From Deltaproteobacteria bacterium (lineage in GTDB: Bacteria > Desulfobacterota > Desulfarculia > Adiutricales > Adiutricaceae), in contig JAISMF010000009.1 in assembly GCA_031276865.1 (NCBI GenBank), positions 1-50,605 of the forward strand: a DNA stretch of 50,605 nucleotides. The letters are read 5' to 3'. How positions within the stretch are numbered: position 1 is the stretch's first letter; each line of letters begins with the position of its first letter. The notes below the pieces were generated by a model. It had not been told where the DNA came from and ran no database searches. It was given only the letters and a program-made list of their open reading frames with translations. A program made the translations under genes and the position numbers. Below, piece after piece: positions 1 through 8,284 of the stretch.

Positions 1-117
1 GATCGTAGAAAGTATAAACTAGGAATAAAAGTTTCTAAAGAAGAGTTAGACGATTTAAATTTGAAACCGGAAGATTTTCATGGAGAGTGGAATTACAAAC
101 TCTTGCCACAAATGTAA
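1..117 (+). pseudogene. ISAzo13-family transposase, C-terminal end (cut by window start)
   Basis: An open frame runs from the first base to a TAA at 115-117 and gives 38 residues. It contains GIKVSKEELDDLNLKPEDFH followed by GEWNY, the typical last conserved block of ISAzo13-type DDE transposases. Only the C-terminus is inside the window, so the gene may be intact or broken upstream. It ends about 240 bases before an AAA-ATPase gene that is itself repeated in the window, which suggests mobile DNA around this locus. The family call rests on this single end motif. Confidence 0.7.
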
Positions 118-354
118 AGCTAATTTTGTAACGGCCCCTTATCTTATTAATCCTAAAATTGAAAGGGTTTTTACATAGACATCAAGTTTGAGAAAATTTA
201 AATATTAAATATATGCTCGTCAAATTACATGCGGAACGGATAAAATGTAATCGGCCAGGTGACGAGGAGCCGAACTTCCTTTGGACGAAAACTGAAATTT
301 CAAGTAAAATACAAATTAGCTTTATCCTCCCGCTCACCATCTCGGAAGTAAAAC
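118..354. other. AT-rich spacer with a block shared with 33.6-33.7 kb
   Basis: No gene is seen. The last 80 bases, from about 273, resemble the sequence just upstream of the second AAA-ATPase copy: AACTTCC, GACGAAAACTGAAAT and TCAAGTAAAAT recur in the same order at 33642-33680. The duplicated unit therefore includes 5' flanking DNA, probably the promoter or leader. Confidence 0.6.
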
Positions 355-2085
355 ATGCGAAAAGAAATACCAAAAATTATTCAAACTTTTTCTGAAATTA
401 TCAGAGATGACATGCTTTACGCTGATAAAACGGAGTATATATATAATCTAATTAAAAAAATTAAAGTGTGCTTTCTTTGCCGTCCTAGGCGTTTCGGTAA
501 ATCTCTCCTTCTTAGCGCTATTGAGTCTCTGTTTTCCGGCGATAGGGACCTTTTTAAAGGGTTATGGATTGATTCCTCGGATTACACGTTTCAAAAGCAT
601 CCCGTCATCCGCCTCAGTATGGATTACGCCAAATCAGCGAAGCCTGGCATGCTGGAAAATAAAATCTTATTCAGCCTTCAGAGCATAGGGGAGTCCGAAG
701 GTCTTTCTATTTCCGATTTGTCTTTTGACATCGCATTTAGCGAGCTTGTAAAACAATTGTACGACAAGTACAATAATTTTCAGAAAGCCGCGGGGAATGA
801 TCAGGATAGACAAGAACCAGTTCGGAAAGTTGTCATTTTAATAGACGAGTATGACGCCCCTATCATAGATTATCTTAACAACTCCAAGGTGGCCGTGGCT
901 AACCATGAAACGCTCCACGATTTTTACCGTGGGTTTAAGAATCTTGACAATTATATTCGTTTTGTCTTTGTAACCGGCATCTCGCAAGCCGGTAGAGCGT
1001 CTCTAGGTCAGATCACCAACAACATTGTTGACATATCCCTAAGATCGGAGTACGCCGGAATCTGCGGTTTCACTCTTCAGGATCTGGACTCTCTCTTCGC
1101 TGATCGTTATGAAGAAACTCTTAACGCTCTCATAGCGAATAAAAAGATGCGACCAGACGCCACGGTCGCCGATCTTAGGAAAAAATTATTACATTGGTAC
1201 GATGGTTATGTTTCTGACGGGGAAACACCGTTTGACGAAACAGCGTCAGATAAACCGATCAGAGTTTTAAATCCCTTTTCCATTGTTCAATTTTTCGAAG
1301 AAAAATCATTTAACGACTTCTGGTTCCAAGCGGGACCGGCCACTTTTCTGGCGAATCTCATCGCAAAAGACCCTGATTCTTTTATGTTTAAAAAGCCGCT
1401 CATAGCTTCGCAACGAAGCTTAAAATCATTTATCCCGGCCAGCTACTCGCCTATTCCTATATTATTTCAAACCGGCTATCTGACCTTGAAAGACGTTTTT
1501 CTGGAAGCGGACGATACTACTTTTTCGCTTAAATTGCCTAATATGGAAGTGGAGCGCGGCTATTCATGGTCTCTCTACCAGGCGTGTTTCGGCTATGAGG
1601 ATGTTAGCGTGTTATTTACAATAGGAAAAAAATTTAAGACCGCCATCCTCAACCATGATACCGCCTCTGTTGAAAAAATTCTAGAAACCGCCCTAGCTAA
1701 ATTATCCTCCGAACAACATATTCCAGTCGAAAAATACTATCATTCCTTAATCAAAGCTTTTCTTGGCGGAATGGGCGTCGACGCCAGATCTCAAGTATCA
1801 TCATCCATGGGCGAATCGGATCTTGATTTGGTTTTTTCCGACAATGTTTACGTATTTATTGAAGTTAAATTCGAAAAAGAACCTGATGAATCTTCCACAA
1901 TGACAATCGAGGATAAGCGCGGAAAGGCTCGTGTTTTAGCCAAAAAAGCCATTGAACAGATTACTCAAAAAGAGCGCTCCAATCATTACGCTTCGCAAGC
2001 GAAAAAAATTGTTGAAGTCGGTTTAGGAATTTTCGGCCGCTCAAAAGTCGGGGTGATCTTGAGGGACGGAGCAACCGCCAGCTGA
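355..2085 (+). CDS. AAA-ATPase-like / PD-(D/E)XK nuclease-like protein, copy 1
   Basis: A 576-residue protein of the family that joins an 'AAA-ATPase-like' N-terminal domain to a C-terminal PD-(D/E)XK nuclease-superfamily domain. This is a large family of unknown role that is often multicopy in gut and symbiotic bacteria. Visible motifs are a Walker A variant CRPRRFGKS at residues 42-50, Walker B VVILIDEYDAP at 159-169, and the nuclease core ESDLDLVF (D491) followed by FIEVKF (E503, K505). The ATG at 355 is chosen because the second copy starts with the same residues MRKEIPKIIQTFSE. There is no strong ribosome binding site. It stands alone and has lower GC than the cobalamin genes that follow, consistent with transfer. 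The biological role is unknown; defence or mobile-element functions are possible. Confidence 0.85.
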   Translation: MRKEIPKIIQTFSEIIRDDMLYADKTEYIYNLIKKIKVCFLCRPRRFGKSLLLSAIESLFSGDRDLFKGLWIDSSDYTFQKHPVIRLSMDYAKSAKPGMLENKILFSLQSIGESEGLSISDLSFDIAFSELVKQLYDKYNNFQKAAGNDQDRQEPVRKVVILIDEYDAPIIDYLNNSKVAVANHETLHDFYRGFKNLDNYIRFVFVTGISQAGRASLGQITNNIVDISLRSEYAGICGFTLQDLDSLFADRYEETLNALIANKKMRPDATVADLRKKLLHWYDGYVSDGETPFDETASDKPIRVLNPFSIVQFFEEKSFNDFWFQAGPATFLANLIAKDPDSFMFKKPLIASQRSLKSFIPASYSPIPILFQTGYLTLKDVFLEADDTTFSLKLPNMEVERGYSWSLYQACFGYEDVSVLFTIGKKFKTAILNHDTASVEKILETALAKLSSEQHIPVEKYYHSLIKAFLGGMGVDARSQVSSSMGESDLDLVFSDNVYVFIEVKFEKEPDESSTMTIEDKRGKARVLAKKAIEQITQKERSNHYASQAKKIVEVGLGIFGRSKVGVILRDGATAS

Positions 2086-3264
2086 CCGGCGTCTTTTTTG
2101 ATGTTTTATTCCAGTGAAACGATAGCGGCGGAAAAAGAGGCGAAAAATTTTATTGCGTAACGCGATTTTGGATGAATCCCGCCTTATGTCCCTTCACCTC
2201 AAGGCGCGTGTTTTTCGGTTCGATTCCCCGCCCGTAAAGACACCCCTTCTTTACTTACAGGCGGAAGATTCGAAGATGATTTTTTCATCGGACTCTGTAA
2301 TCGAAGAGATTGGTTTTCGCGTTCGATTTCACCTCGACAAAGTCGTCCAGCTCGACCCGCGGCTCACGAATAAGCGTTATCCGCGTAAAATCAAATAACG
2401 CTGGATAAATTATCTTGGAGCTTGGATTAGTTAACAGGAGGACGGCCGCCGCCGCCTCCGTTTTCGGTATTTTGGAGTTAAATCTATACGCGTCGGGATT
2501 TACTCCGTTAAGTTTGCGGCGGCGCGTCTTTGGTTCTTGAAATCGGCGTTACGGAATCGCGCCTGTTGGCGTATGAAAACGCAGCGGCTCGGATTTTCAA
2601 ATGGCGGTGGTGATTTTGAGGTGATTATGGGCGCTAACCCGTGGCTGTTGTATATTCTTCATCGATGTTTTAATAATAGGTTTTTCGGACTTTCGCGTTT
2701 TCAGGGTTTATAAAAAGCGAGTGGCGTTTATCGCTTCATTTTTTAACTTACTCTAATATTCGTATTATTACAGGTATTTAAATAGCTGAAAGGCGATGGT
2801 GGGAGGAGCGTCCCGGCGTCGGTTCGGCCGCCTTTTACCGGATTTTTAGACGTCATCCGAAAAAATACTTTGTTTCACGCCATCTCTCCAAAGAGCCTGA
2901 TAATCTTAGGGCGTCGAGCTAGTTTCGGTTGTCGACTTGGCTGACTTCGCTTTGAAACCATCCCTGAAGGAAGCCACAAGAGAAGGACGTCTTGGAGGAA
3001 ATTCATGGATAAGCGGCGTCGTCGAATACCGAAGCCCATGGCCGCTGGGTCCGTAGCCTGGCGCTGGGTTTGACGCCAGGCGTTCAAAGGAGAGCCCGGA
3101 TGGTTTCGCTCGTTTTGATCCGCGGGAGGGGGCGCCCGCGGGGGAGTTTTCGATCTCGACCAATCTTTGGTTTATAATTTCGCTTCCCTCCAAAAAGCGA
3201 GAATGATTCGGGAGGCTTTTATTTCGGACGGGGAATGGGCGCCGGGGAGTTTTTCAGCGTCTAA
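2086..3264. other. Intergenic region without a supported gene
   Basis: No gene here can be supported. An 81-codon frame at 2153-2398 begins with TTG and has no ribosome binding site. The frames at 2875-3193 look like non-coding GC-rich DNA. Positions 2821-2871 (TTCGGCCGCCTTTTACCGG and onward) match a block at 35508-35560 that lies only about 55 bases after the second AAA-ATPase copy. About 700 bases were therefore inserted here or deleted there. Confidence 0.5.
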
Positions 3265-3301
3265 AACGAGCCCCCCCTAGTTTTCCCGGGGGCTCTCGTT
3301 T
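3265..3301 (-). terminator. Rho-independent-type terminator of the cobalamin operon
   Basis: ACGAGCCCCCC and GGGGGCTCTCGT form a GC-rich stem with a small bulge about 50 bases beyond the cbiH stop. Read on the minus strand, the stem is followed by TTTT. It is placed to end the minus-strand cobalamin transcript. Confidence 0.65.
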
Positions 3302-3350
3302 GTTTCCGTTCTCCGGACCCTTCGCCGGATGGGGGCGGCCGGATCTCTTC

Positions 3351-4229
3351 TCACTCCCCCCCTTCGAACCGTTTTCCCGGACCGTATTTTTTCAAATAGC
3401 CCCGGGGGGTTATCATGGACCCCTCGTAGATGAAGGTGGTGGAGTTTCCCACGATGAGGATGGTCTGCATGTCCACCTCCTCCGGGTTCAGATCCTTCAG
3501 CGAAACGATCTTCGAGGCCTCCCCGTGGCGCCCCAGGCGGGTGGCGAGGCCCACCGGAGTCTCGCCTTTGAGGTTTTTAAGCAAAAGCTCCTTCACCTCG
3601 CCCAGCTGCCAGTCCCGGCCGTGGGATCTGGGGTTGTAGATGACGATGACGAAGTCCGCCTGGCTGGCCGCGTCCAGGCGCTTCAGAATGAGCTCCCAGT
3701 CGGTGAGCCTGTCGGAGAGGGAGATGGTCGCGAAGTCGTGGGTGATTGGGGCCCCCAAAAGGGAGGCCGCGGCCACCAGGGCGGGGGTGCCGGGGATCAC
3801 GCGGATTAAGAGCTGGTCCTTCCCCGGGCCCAGGGGTATCTTCTTTCCGGCCGCGAGCTCGTAGACCACCCCGGCCATGGCGTAGATCCCCGGATCCCCG
3901 CCCGAGACCAGGGCCACCTTGGAGCCCTTCATGGCCTCCTCCAAGGCCTCCTCGCCCCGCTGGGTCTCCTCGGTCATGTTGGTGGAGAAGCGCTTGACGA
4001 GCGGGCTCAGCCAGGGCTCGGCCTGGTCGATGTAGAGCTTGTAGCCCATGACCACCGTCGCCCGCTCCAAATACTTCCTGGCCTCCAGGGTTATGCCCGC
4101 GGGGCCCTTGGACCCCAGGCCGATGACGTAGAGTTCGTTTTCGCCAGCGCCAGGGTCGCGCTTGCGCTTTTCTGCTTGGGAACGAGCAGGCGGTCCGTCC
4201 TGGCCGCCAGCATGGCTGCTGCTTCGCAT
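3351..4229 (-). CDS. cbiH: Cobalt-precorrin-3B C17-methyltransferase (CbiH/CobJ)
   Basis: A SAM-dependent uroporphyrin-III-type methyltransferase that methylates C17 with ring contraction in anaerobic B12 synthesis; cytosolic. The domain starts with NELYVIGLGSKGPAGIT and contains ALVSGGDPGIYAMAG and VIPGTPALVAAASLLGAPIT, the expected GGDP and PG(T/V) motifs. The C-terminus is of normal length. The start is problematic. The only in-frame ATG is at 4229, which gives a 34-residue leader (MRSSSHAGG...) without homology and an overlap of 139 bases with cbiG. The homologous part begins exactly where CbiG homology ends, in the -1 frame. A CbiG-CbiH fusion produced by frameshifting, or a one-base indel, is therefore as likely as initiation at 4229. 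It is the last gene of the operon. Confidence 0.9.
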   Translation of the reverse strand: MRSSSHAGGQDGPPARSQAEKRKRDPGAGENELYVIGLGSKGPAGITLEARKYLERATVVMGYKLYIDQAEPWLSPLVKRFSTNMTEETQRGEEALEEAMKGSKVALVSGGDPGIYAMAGVVYELAAGKKIPLGPGKDQLLIRVIPGTPALVAAASLLGAPITHDFATISLSDRLTDWELILKRLDAASQADFVIVIYNPRSHGRDWQLGEVKELLLKNLKGETPVGLATRLGRHGEASKIVSLKDLNPEEVDMQTILIVGNSTTFIYEGSMITPRGYLKKYGPGKRFEGGE

Positions 4230-5230
4230 ACGGAGGGTACTCCTATTCTTCGTAAAACGGTTTCCGAGGGGTTGGGCGGCTTTATTTCCGCGAGCTCCGA
4301 CTTTTTAAAGATCGCGAGGGCCCCCCCGAGCTCCCGGGCGAGCTCCAAAATGGCGGGCTCCTCTTGGCGGATTTCCGCCGTGGCCACCAGGGCCACGGCC
4401 TCGAGGGCGAGCTTTTCGCGGGAAAAGACCTCGCCCACGAAGCTCCAAAGCGCCGAAAACTCGATCCCCCGGTGGCAGCCCACTCCCAGGGCCAGAACCT
4501 TGGGCGCGAGCACCAGGGCCTCCTTTGGGAAGCTTCGGAGGCGGTAATCCACGTAGAGGGAGGGCCCCCGGGGACGTCGGGGGGTTTCCTCCGCGAAGGC
4601 CTCGTCGTCCCGAAGGCGGGGAAAGAGCTCCTCCCAGGGTTCGAGGGCCTCCGCTAAGAACCCTTCGGGGTCGTAAAGGGGGACCCGGCCGCCCTCGGCG
4701 AGGGTCCGGCTCACGGCCGGAAGCTTTTTAAAATCGAGGATGCCGAGTCCCCGGTCCCGGGCCAGGACCTCCAGGGCCGGAACGCCCGCGATGTCGGTCG
4801 CGGTGCTCACCACCGCCCGGCCGCCGGTTATCTCCGCCACCCTGCGGGCCAGATCGTTTCCCCCGCCCAGGTGTCCGGAGAGGAGGCTCACGACGAAGGC
4901 CCCGTCCTGACCCAGGACCACCACCGCCGGATCGCTCCTTTTACTCTCCAGAAGGGGGGCGATCTCCCGCACCACCAGTCCGGCCGCGGCCACCACGACG
5001 TGGCCCCGGTATTTTTTGAAGTTTTCCCGCAGGGCCTTTCCGAGGCTCTCCATCGTCAGGCTCGGGGAGGGGGTCTTCAGGGAAAGCCTTGAAGGGAGAA
5101 AGAGATCCGCTTTCAGGGCGGAGGCGATCTTCATGGCGATTTTCAAGCCCGGGTCCGTGAGGGCGTAGACCGCGGGGGCGCCTCGGCCGTCCGGGGAGCC
5201 CCCGTCGCCGCGGCTCCGGCTTTCAGCCAT
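4091..5230 (-). CDS. cbiG: Cobalt-precorrin-5A hydrolase (CbiG)
   Basis: CbiG opens the delta-lactone of cobalt-precorrin-5A and releases acetaldehyde in the anaerobic cobalamin pathway; cytosolic. The N-terminal part has VYALTDPGLKIAMKIA, then HVVVAAAGLVVREIAPLL and SLLSGHLGGGNDLARRVAEI, the signature of the family. The C-terminal domain has VLALGVGCHRGIEF and ends near LLVPKQKSASATLALA, where CbiG proteins normally stop. The remaining 15 residues (KTNSTSSAWGP...) are simply the cbiH sequence read in another frame. The start overlaps the end of cbiF by 8 bases, indicating translational coupling. The first 16 residues are Gly/Arg-rich, so the true start could lie slightly downstream. Confidence 0.92.
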   Translation of the reverse strand: MAESRSRGDGGSPDGRGAPAVYALTDPGLKIAMKIASALKADLFLPSRLSLKTPSPSLTMESLGKALRENFKKYRGHVVVAAAGLVVREIAPLLESKRSDPAVVVLGQDGAFVVSLLSGHLGGGNDLARRVAEITGGRAVVSTATDIAGVPALEVLARDRGLGILDFKKLPAVSRTLAEGGRVPLYDPEGFLAEALEPWEELFPRLRDDEAFAEETPRRPRGPSLYVDYRLRSFPKEALVLAPKVLALGVGCHRGIEFSALWSFVGEVFSREKLALEAVALVATAEIRQEEPAILELARELGGALAIFKKSELAEIKPPNPSETVLRRIGVPSVCEAAAMLAARTDRLLVPKQKSASATLALAKTNSTSSAWGPRAPRA

Positions 5231-6014
5231 CGCTTTCCCCCTTCCGGTGGGCGTGGGAGAACTCCTTCGCGTAGAGCCTGGACTTGGGGGCGTTTTCGCG
5301 GTTTTTGAGGGCCGCGACCGCCGGACCCGTGAGCATGAGGGTGTGGCGGACGAGCTTCTCCTCTTTTAAAGTCTTGGCGAGATGGGCGGCGGTGGTCCAC
5401 ACGATCCGCTGATCCTTCCAGCTCACGCGGTAGAGGAGGGCCACCGGGGCCTCCGGGCCGTAGGCCGCGCTTAAGACGCGGCCCACCTCGCCGCCCTCGG
5501 CGGCCGAGAGGTAGAGGGCCATGGAGGCCCGATGCGCGGCCAAGGATTCCAGATCCTCTCCCTTGGGCATGGGGGTGCGGCCCTGGACGCGGGTGATGAT
5601 GAGGCTCTGGGTGACCTCCGGAAGGGTGTACTCGAGTCCCAGGGCCGCGGCTCCGGCCATGGCGGCGGAAACCCCCGGGATCACCCGGTAGGGGACCTTG
5701 CGCTCCGCCAGGATCAGGAACTGCTCGTAAATGGCCCCGTACACCGAGGGGTCTCCGGTGTGGAGCCGCACCACCCTCCTCCCCGCCTCGCGCCCGTTGA
5801 TGAGATGGTCGGTGATCTCGGTCAGGTTCAGGGGGGCGGAGTCGATCACGAGGCAGCCCTCCTTTTTATAGGCGAGGATCTCCGGGTTCACGAGGGATCC
5901 GGCGGTGACGACGAGGTCGGCTTGTTCCAGGGCCTCCTTTCCGGCGACGGTGACGAGTCCGGGATCGCCCGGGCCGGCGCCCACGAAGATTACGGGATTA
6001 TCCGAGGCTTTCAT
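5223..6014 (-). CDS. cbiF: Cobalt-precorrin-4 C11-methyltransferase (CbiF/CobM)
   Basis: A 263-residue SAM-dependent methyltransferase acting at C11 of cobalt-precorrin-4; cytosolic. The N-terminus VIFVGAGPGDPGLVTVAG is the family SAM-site loop, followed by VVRLHTGDPSVYGAIYEQ (GDP motif) and YRVIPGVSAAMAGAAALG. The length is typical. It lies 10 bases after cbiET and overlaps the cbiG start, so it is an internal gene of one transcript read cbiET to cbiH. About 20 charged residues follow the fold at the C-terminus. Confidence 0.95.
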   Translation of the reverse strand: MKASDNPVIFVGAGPGDPGLVTVAGKEALEQADLVVTAGSLVNPEILAYKKEGCLVIDSAPLNLTEITDHLINGREAGRRVVRLHTGDPSVYGAIYEQFLILAERKVPYRVIPGVSAAMAGAAALGLEYTLPEVTQSLIITRVQGRTPMPKGEDLESLAAHRASMALYLSAAEGGEVGRVLSAAYGPEAPVALLYRVSWKDQRIVWTTAAHLAKTLKEEKLVRHTLMLTGPAVAALKNRENAPKSRLYAKEFSHAHRKGESDG

Positions 6015-6024
6015 GACGCTCCTT

Positions 6025-7338
6025 TCAGGTCCGGGGGAACTCGCCCTTGACCAGGTAAACGGGGTTGAGCGGCTTGAAGTAAAAGCTCCCGGCCAATTTC
6101 TGGCTTCGGGAAACGGCGATCATGGAGACCTCCGGAGGGCCTTTCGGGCCCTCCAGGAGGGAGACCGCCTGGTTGAGGCTCGCGAGGCTGACGACCGAGC
6201 AAACTATCGCCCCGCCCGGGTTTAAACGCTCGCGGGCTTCGGTGACGAGCCTTCCCAGATCCTCGCCGCCGCCGCCGAAAAACACCCTGTCCGGGTCCGG
6301 GAGGTCCTTCATGGTCGAAAGGGCGTCCCCGAAGACGAACTCCACGTTGGCCGCGCCGTAGCGGGCGGCGTTCCGCCTGGCCTGATCCAGGCGCTCCCGG
6401 TTCTTCTCCAGGGCGTAGACCTCGCCGTGGGGGAGGAGGAAGGCGGCCTCGATGGCGACGGCGCCGGAGCCCGCGCCCACGTCCCACAGGGTTTCCGTTC
6501 CGGCGAGGGCGAGCTTGGCCAGGGCCGCGGCCCTGATTTCGCTTTTGGTGATCATGCCCTCCTCGTGGAGGAAGTCCTCTTCCCGAGACCCCATCCCCTT
6601 CGCCGGGAAGGGGGCGACGCGCTCCAAAACCAGGAGGTTCAAAGCCCTGAAGGTCTCCCCGGCCGCCTCCTCCAAAGTCAGGGTCCGCACCCTTTCGCCC
6701 TCGAGGTCCAAATTTTCCAAAACGATCATCCTCCAGCCCGTAAGGGAGCGTTCCAGGATCTTTTCCGCCACCCGGGCCGGGGTGTTCAGGGGGTCGGTGT
6801 AGACCGCGAGAAAACCGGGCGCGGTTCCGAGTCCCGCCCGCAGGAGGGCGGGGAAGAAGTCCCGGGAGAAGCCCCGGCCGTGGAGGCTCGCCACCGGCAC
6901 GTCCGCCCAGGAGATCTTGAGCCTGGCGAAGGCCTTCTGCACCGTGGTGGTCGCGGGCGTTATCCGCACCCTCTCGGGGGGGACGCGCTCCAGGAGTCTT
7001 TTAGCCAGGCCGTAAAAATTCGGGTCCCCCGAGGCGAGGACCGCGGTTTTAAGATCCTTCGAGCGCTCCCTAAGCTCTTCCAGCCAGGCGTCCAGTCCGG
7101 ATTTCAAGGGGAGTTTCGCCGCCGGATGGAAGGATAGCTCGTCTAGCCAGCGCCGGGGTCCGGCGATTAGTTCGGACTCTTTCAGGATCTTTTCCGAAAG
7201 CGGGGGGAGGTTGTCGATCCTGTCCACCCCGATGAGATGGAGAAGGGGAGCCGGGCGGGCCTCTTCCCCCCCGGGGCCGGAGGCCCCGGGGGGGACTCCC
7301 TTTTTCCCCCCCTCTTCTTTTTCAACCCGGACCGTCAT
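6025..7338 (-). CDS. cbiET: Fused cobalt-precorrin-7 C5-methyltransferase / cobalt-precorrin-6B C15-methyltransferase (CbiET, CobL)
   Basis: A bifunctional methyltransferase that methylates C5 and C15 and decarboxylates the C12 acetate chain in the corrin pathway. The N-terminal CbiE domain shows HLIGVDRIDNLPPLSEK and VLASGDPNFYGLAKRLL. The C-terminal CbiT domain shows MITKSEIRAAALAKL and LWDVGAGSGAVAIEAAFL, the Rossmann SAM-binding GxGxG. The ATG at 7338 (MTVRVEKEE) is preferred because GGGGGGA precedes it; an in-frame start at 7422 would add 28 Arg/Gly-rich residues. It heads the tight cbiET-F-G-H cluster and is separated from cbiD by about 950 bases. Confidence 0.93.
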   Translation of the reverse strand: MTVRVEKEEGGKKGVPPGASGPGGEEARPAPLLHLIGVDRIDNLPPLSEKILKESELIAGPRRWLDELSFHPAAKLPLKSGLDAWLEELRERSKDLKTAVLASGDPNFYGLAKRLLERVPPERVRITPATTTVQKAFARLKISWADVPVASLHGRGFSRDFFPALLRAGLGTAPGFLAVYTDPLNTPARVAEKILERSLTGWRMIVLENLDLEGERVRTLTLEEAAGETFRALNLLVLERVAPFPAKGMGSREEDFLHEEGMITKSEIRAAALAKLALAGTETLWDVGAGSGAVAIEAAFLLPHGEVYALEKNRERLDQARRNAARYGAANVEFVFGDALSTMKDLPDPDRVFFGGGGEDLGRLVTEARERLNPGGAIVCSVVSLASLNQAVSLLEGPKGPPEVSMIAVSRSQKLAGSFYFKPLNPVYLVKGEFPRT

Positions 7339-7642
7339 GCGACCGTCCCCCCAGCGTTTTCCGGCTCCGCCGGTTTTTTTCGCCCCGGCTCCCGTCGGAG
7401 CGGGGCGATGATTTTTCCTCAATCAAGCCCGCGGGCGGCCCCGTTTTCCGCCCCGGCGAGTCCGTCGAGAGCTCCTCCGTCCCGCGAGGCGCTCCGTCCC
7501 GATGGGTTTCGGCCGGGCGATCCGAAAAGAGAGCGTTTCCGACCGGACCTGTTCGAACGGGCGGGGAAAGGTTCAGGCGCGGGCGGGGCGCTCCGGCGTG
7601 AAAAAGCGCCGAGGGCCGGGGCGCGCGCCAAGGGACGCCGCG

Positions 7643-7716
7643 GGAAAAAACGTCTTCAAAGAGGGCCCCTTAAAAACAAAAAAAGGGGGAACTATTTAGT
7701 CCCGGCTAAAAAAGTC
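7643..7716. repeat. Two-hairpin repeat, copy A
   Basis: AAAAAACGTCTTCAAAGAG, then a GCCCC/GGGG stem, then TTTAG-TCCCGG-CTAAA. Copy B has the same layout with a compensating base-pair change in the last stem (TTCAG-TCCCGG-CTGAA), which suggests the hairpin matters. On the minus strand this copy also resembles a terminator (GGGACTAAATAGTTCCC followed by T7). The strand and function are unknown. Confidence 0.55.
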
Positions 7717-7848
7717 TAAGGACGCTTCGAGGAGTTCCCCCGCCCCTCGAGGGAGGGGTTCCCGAATCGGGCGCCGGTAAAAAACCCTTCGTTAAACTCC
7801 GCGTCGCGAGTATTGAGAGAAGCTCCCGTCCCGTTTCCGGCGGAACAT

Positions 7849-7919
7849 AAAAAAAACGTCTCCAAAGAGAGCCCCGGGAAAGCGAAGGGGCGGTGTTTTT
7901 TCAGTCCCGGCTGAAAAAG
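7849..7919. repeat. Two-hairpin repeat, copy B
   Basis: AAAAAACGTCTCCAAAGAG, a GCCCC...GGGGC stem, then TTTTTCAG-TCCCGG-CTGAAAAA. The first block and the TCCCGG loop are shared with copy A about 200 bases away, while stem sequences differ in a paired way. It may be a structured RNA, a protein-binding site or a small repeated element; nothing in the sequence decides which. Confidence 0.55.
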
Positions 7920-8284
7920 CCGCGGACGGGTTCCGTTCCCGCGGGAGGGATTTTGTATTGAAGGCCGGCGATGAACTTTAAGGTCGGGGAGCTGATCCGG
8001 ACCCCCGCGGCGCGGTTTCATCGCCTCCGGAATCGACGAGGTTCGAAGCGGGGAGGAGTCGAGGCGGGGAAGGGCGGGGGGGCGGCCTCCGCTGAAAAAA
8101 AACCGCCCAGCCCCCTGGTCCTTCCGCCTGGGGCGAAGGACGCGGACGACGCGCGGCTCTATGTCGGGTGTGAGGTCGGGTGCGAGGCGGGCCCGCGGGG
8201 CGGGCGCTTTGTTCCGGCCCTGTGAATATACTACATTTACCGGCGGGAAGATAGTGAAAATCAGCCCGGGCGTGAGAAAAGGCC

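Larger units (their letters stand above)
7339..8284. other. Gap between cbiD and cbiET with a duplicated hairpin element
   Basis: GC-rich DNA with no convincing gene; the overlapping frames have skewed Arg/Gly/Pro composition. It holds two copies of a 70-base element, listed separately. Because cbiD and cbiET are on the same strand, this spacer is either a long untranslated region or contains an independent promoter for cbiET. I found no cobalamin-riboswitch B12 box here or upstream of cbiD. Confidence 0.5.

Noticed and set aside
2153..2398. 81-residue gene
   Set aside because: It has a TTG start without a ribosome site, no recognisable motif, and lies in the segment absent from the flank of the second AAA-ATPase copy.
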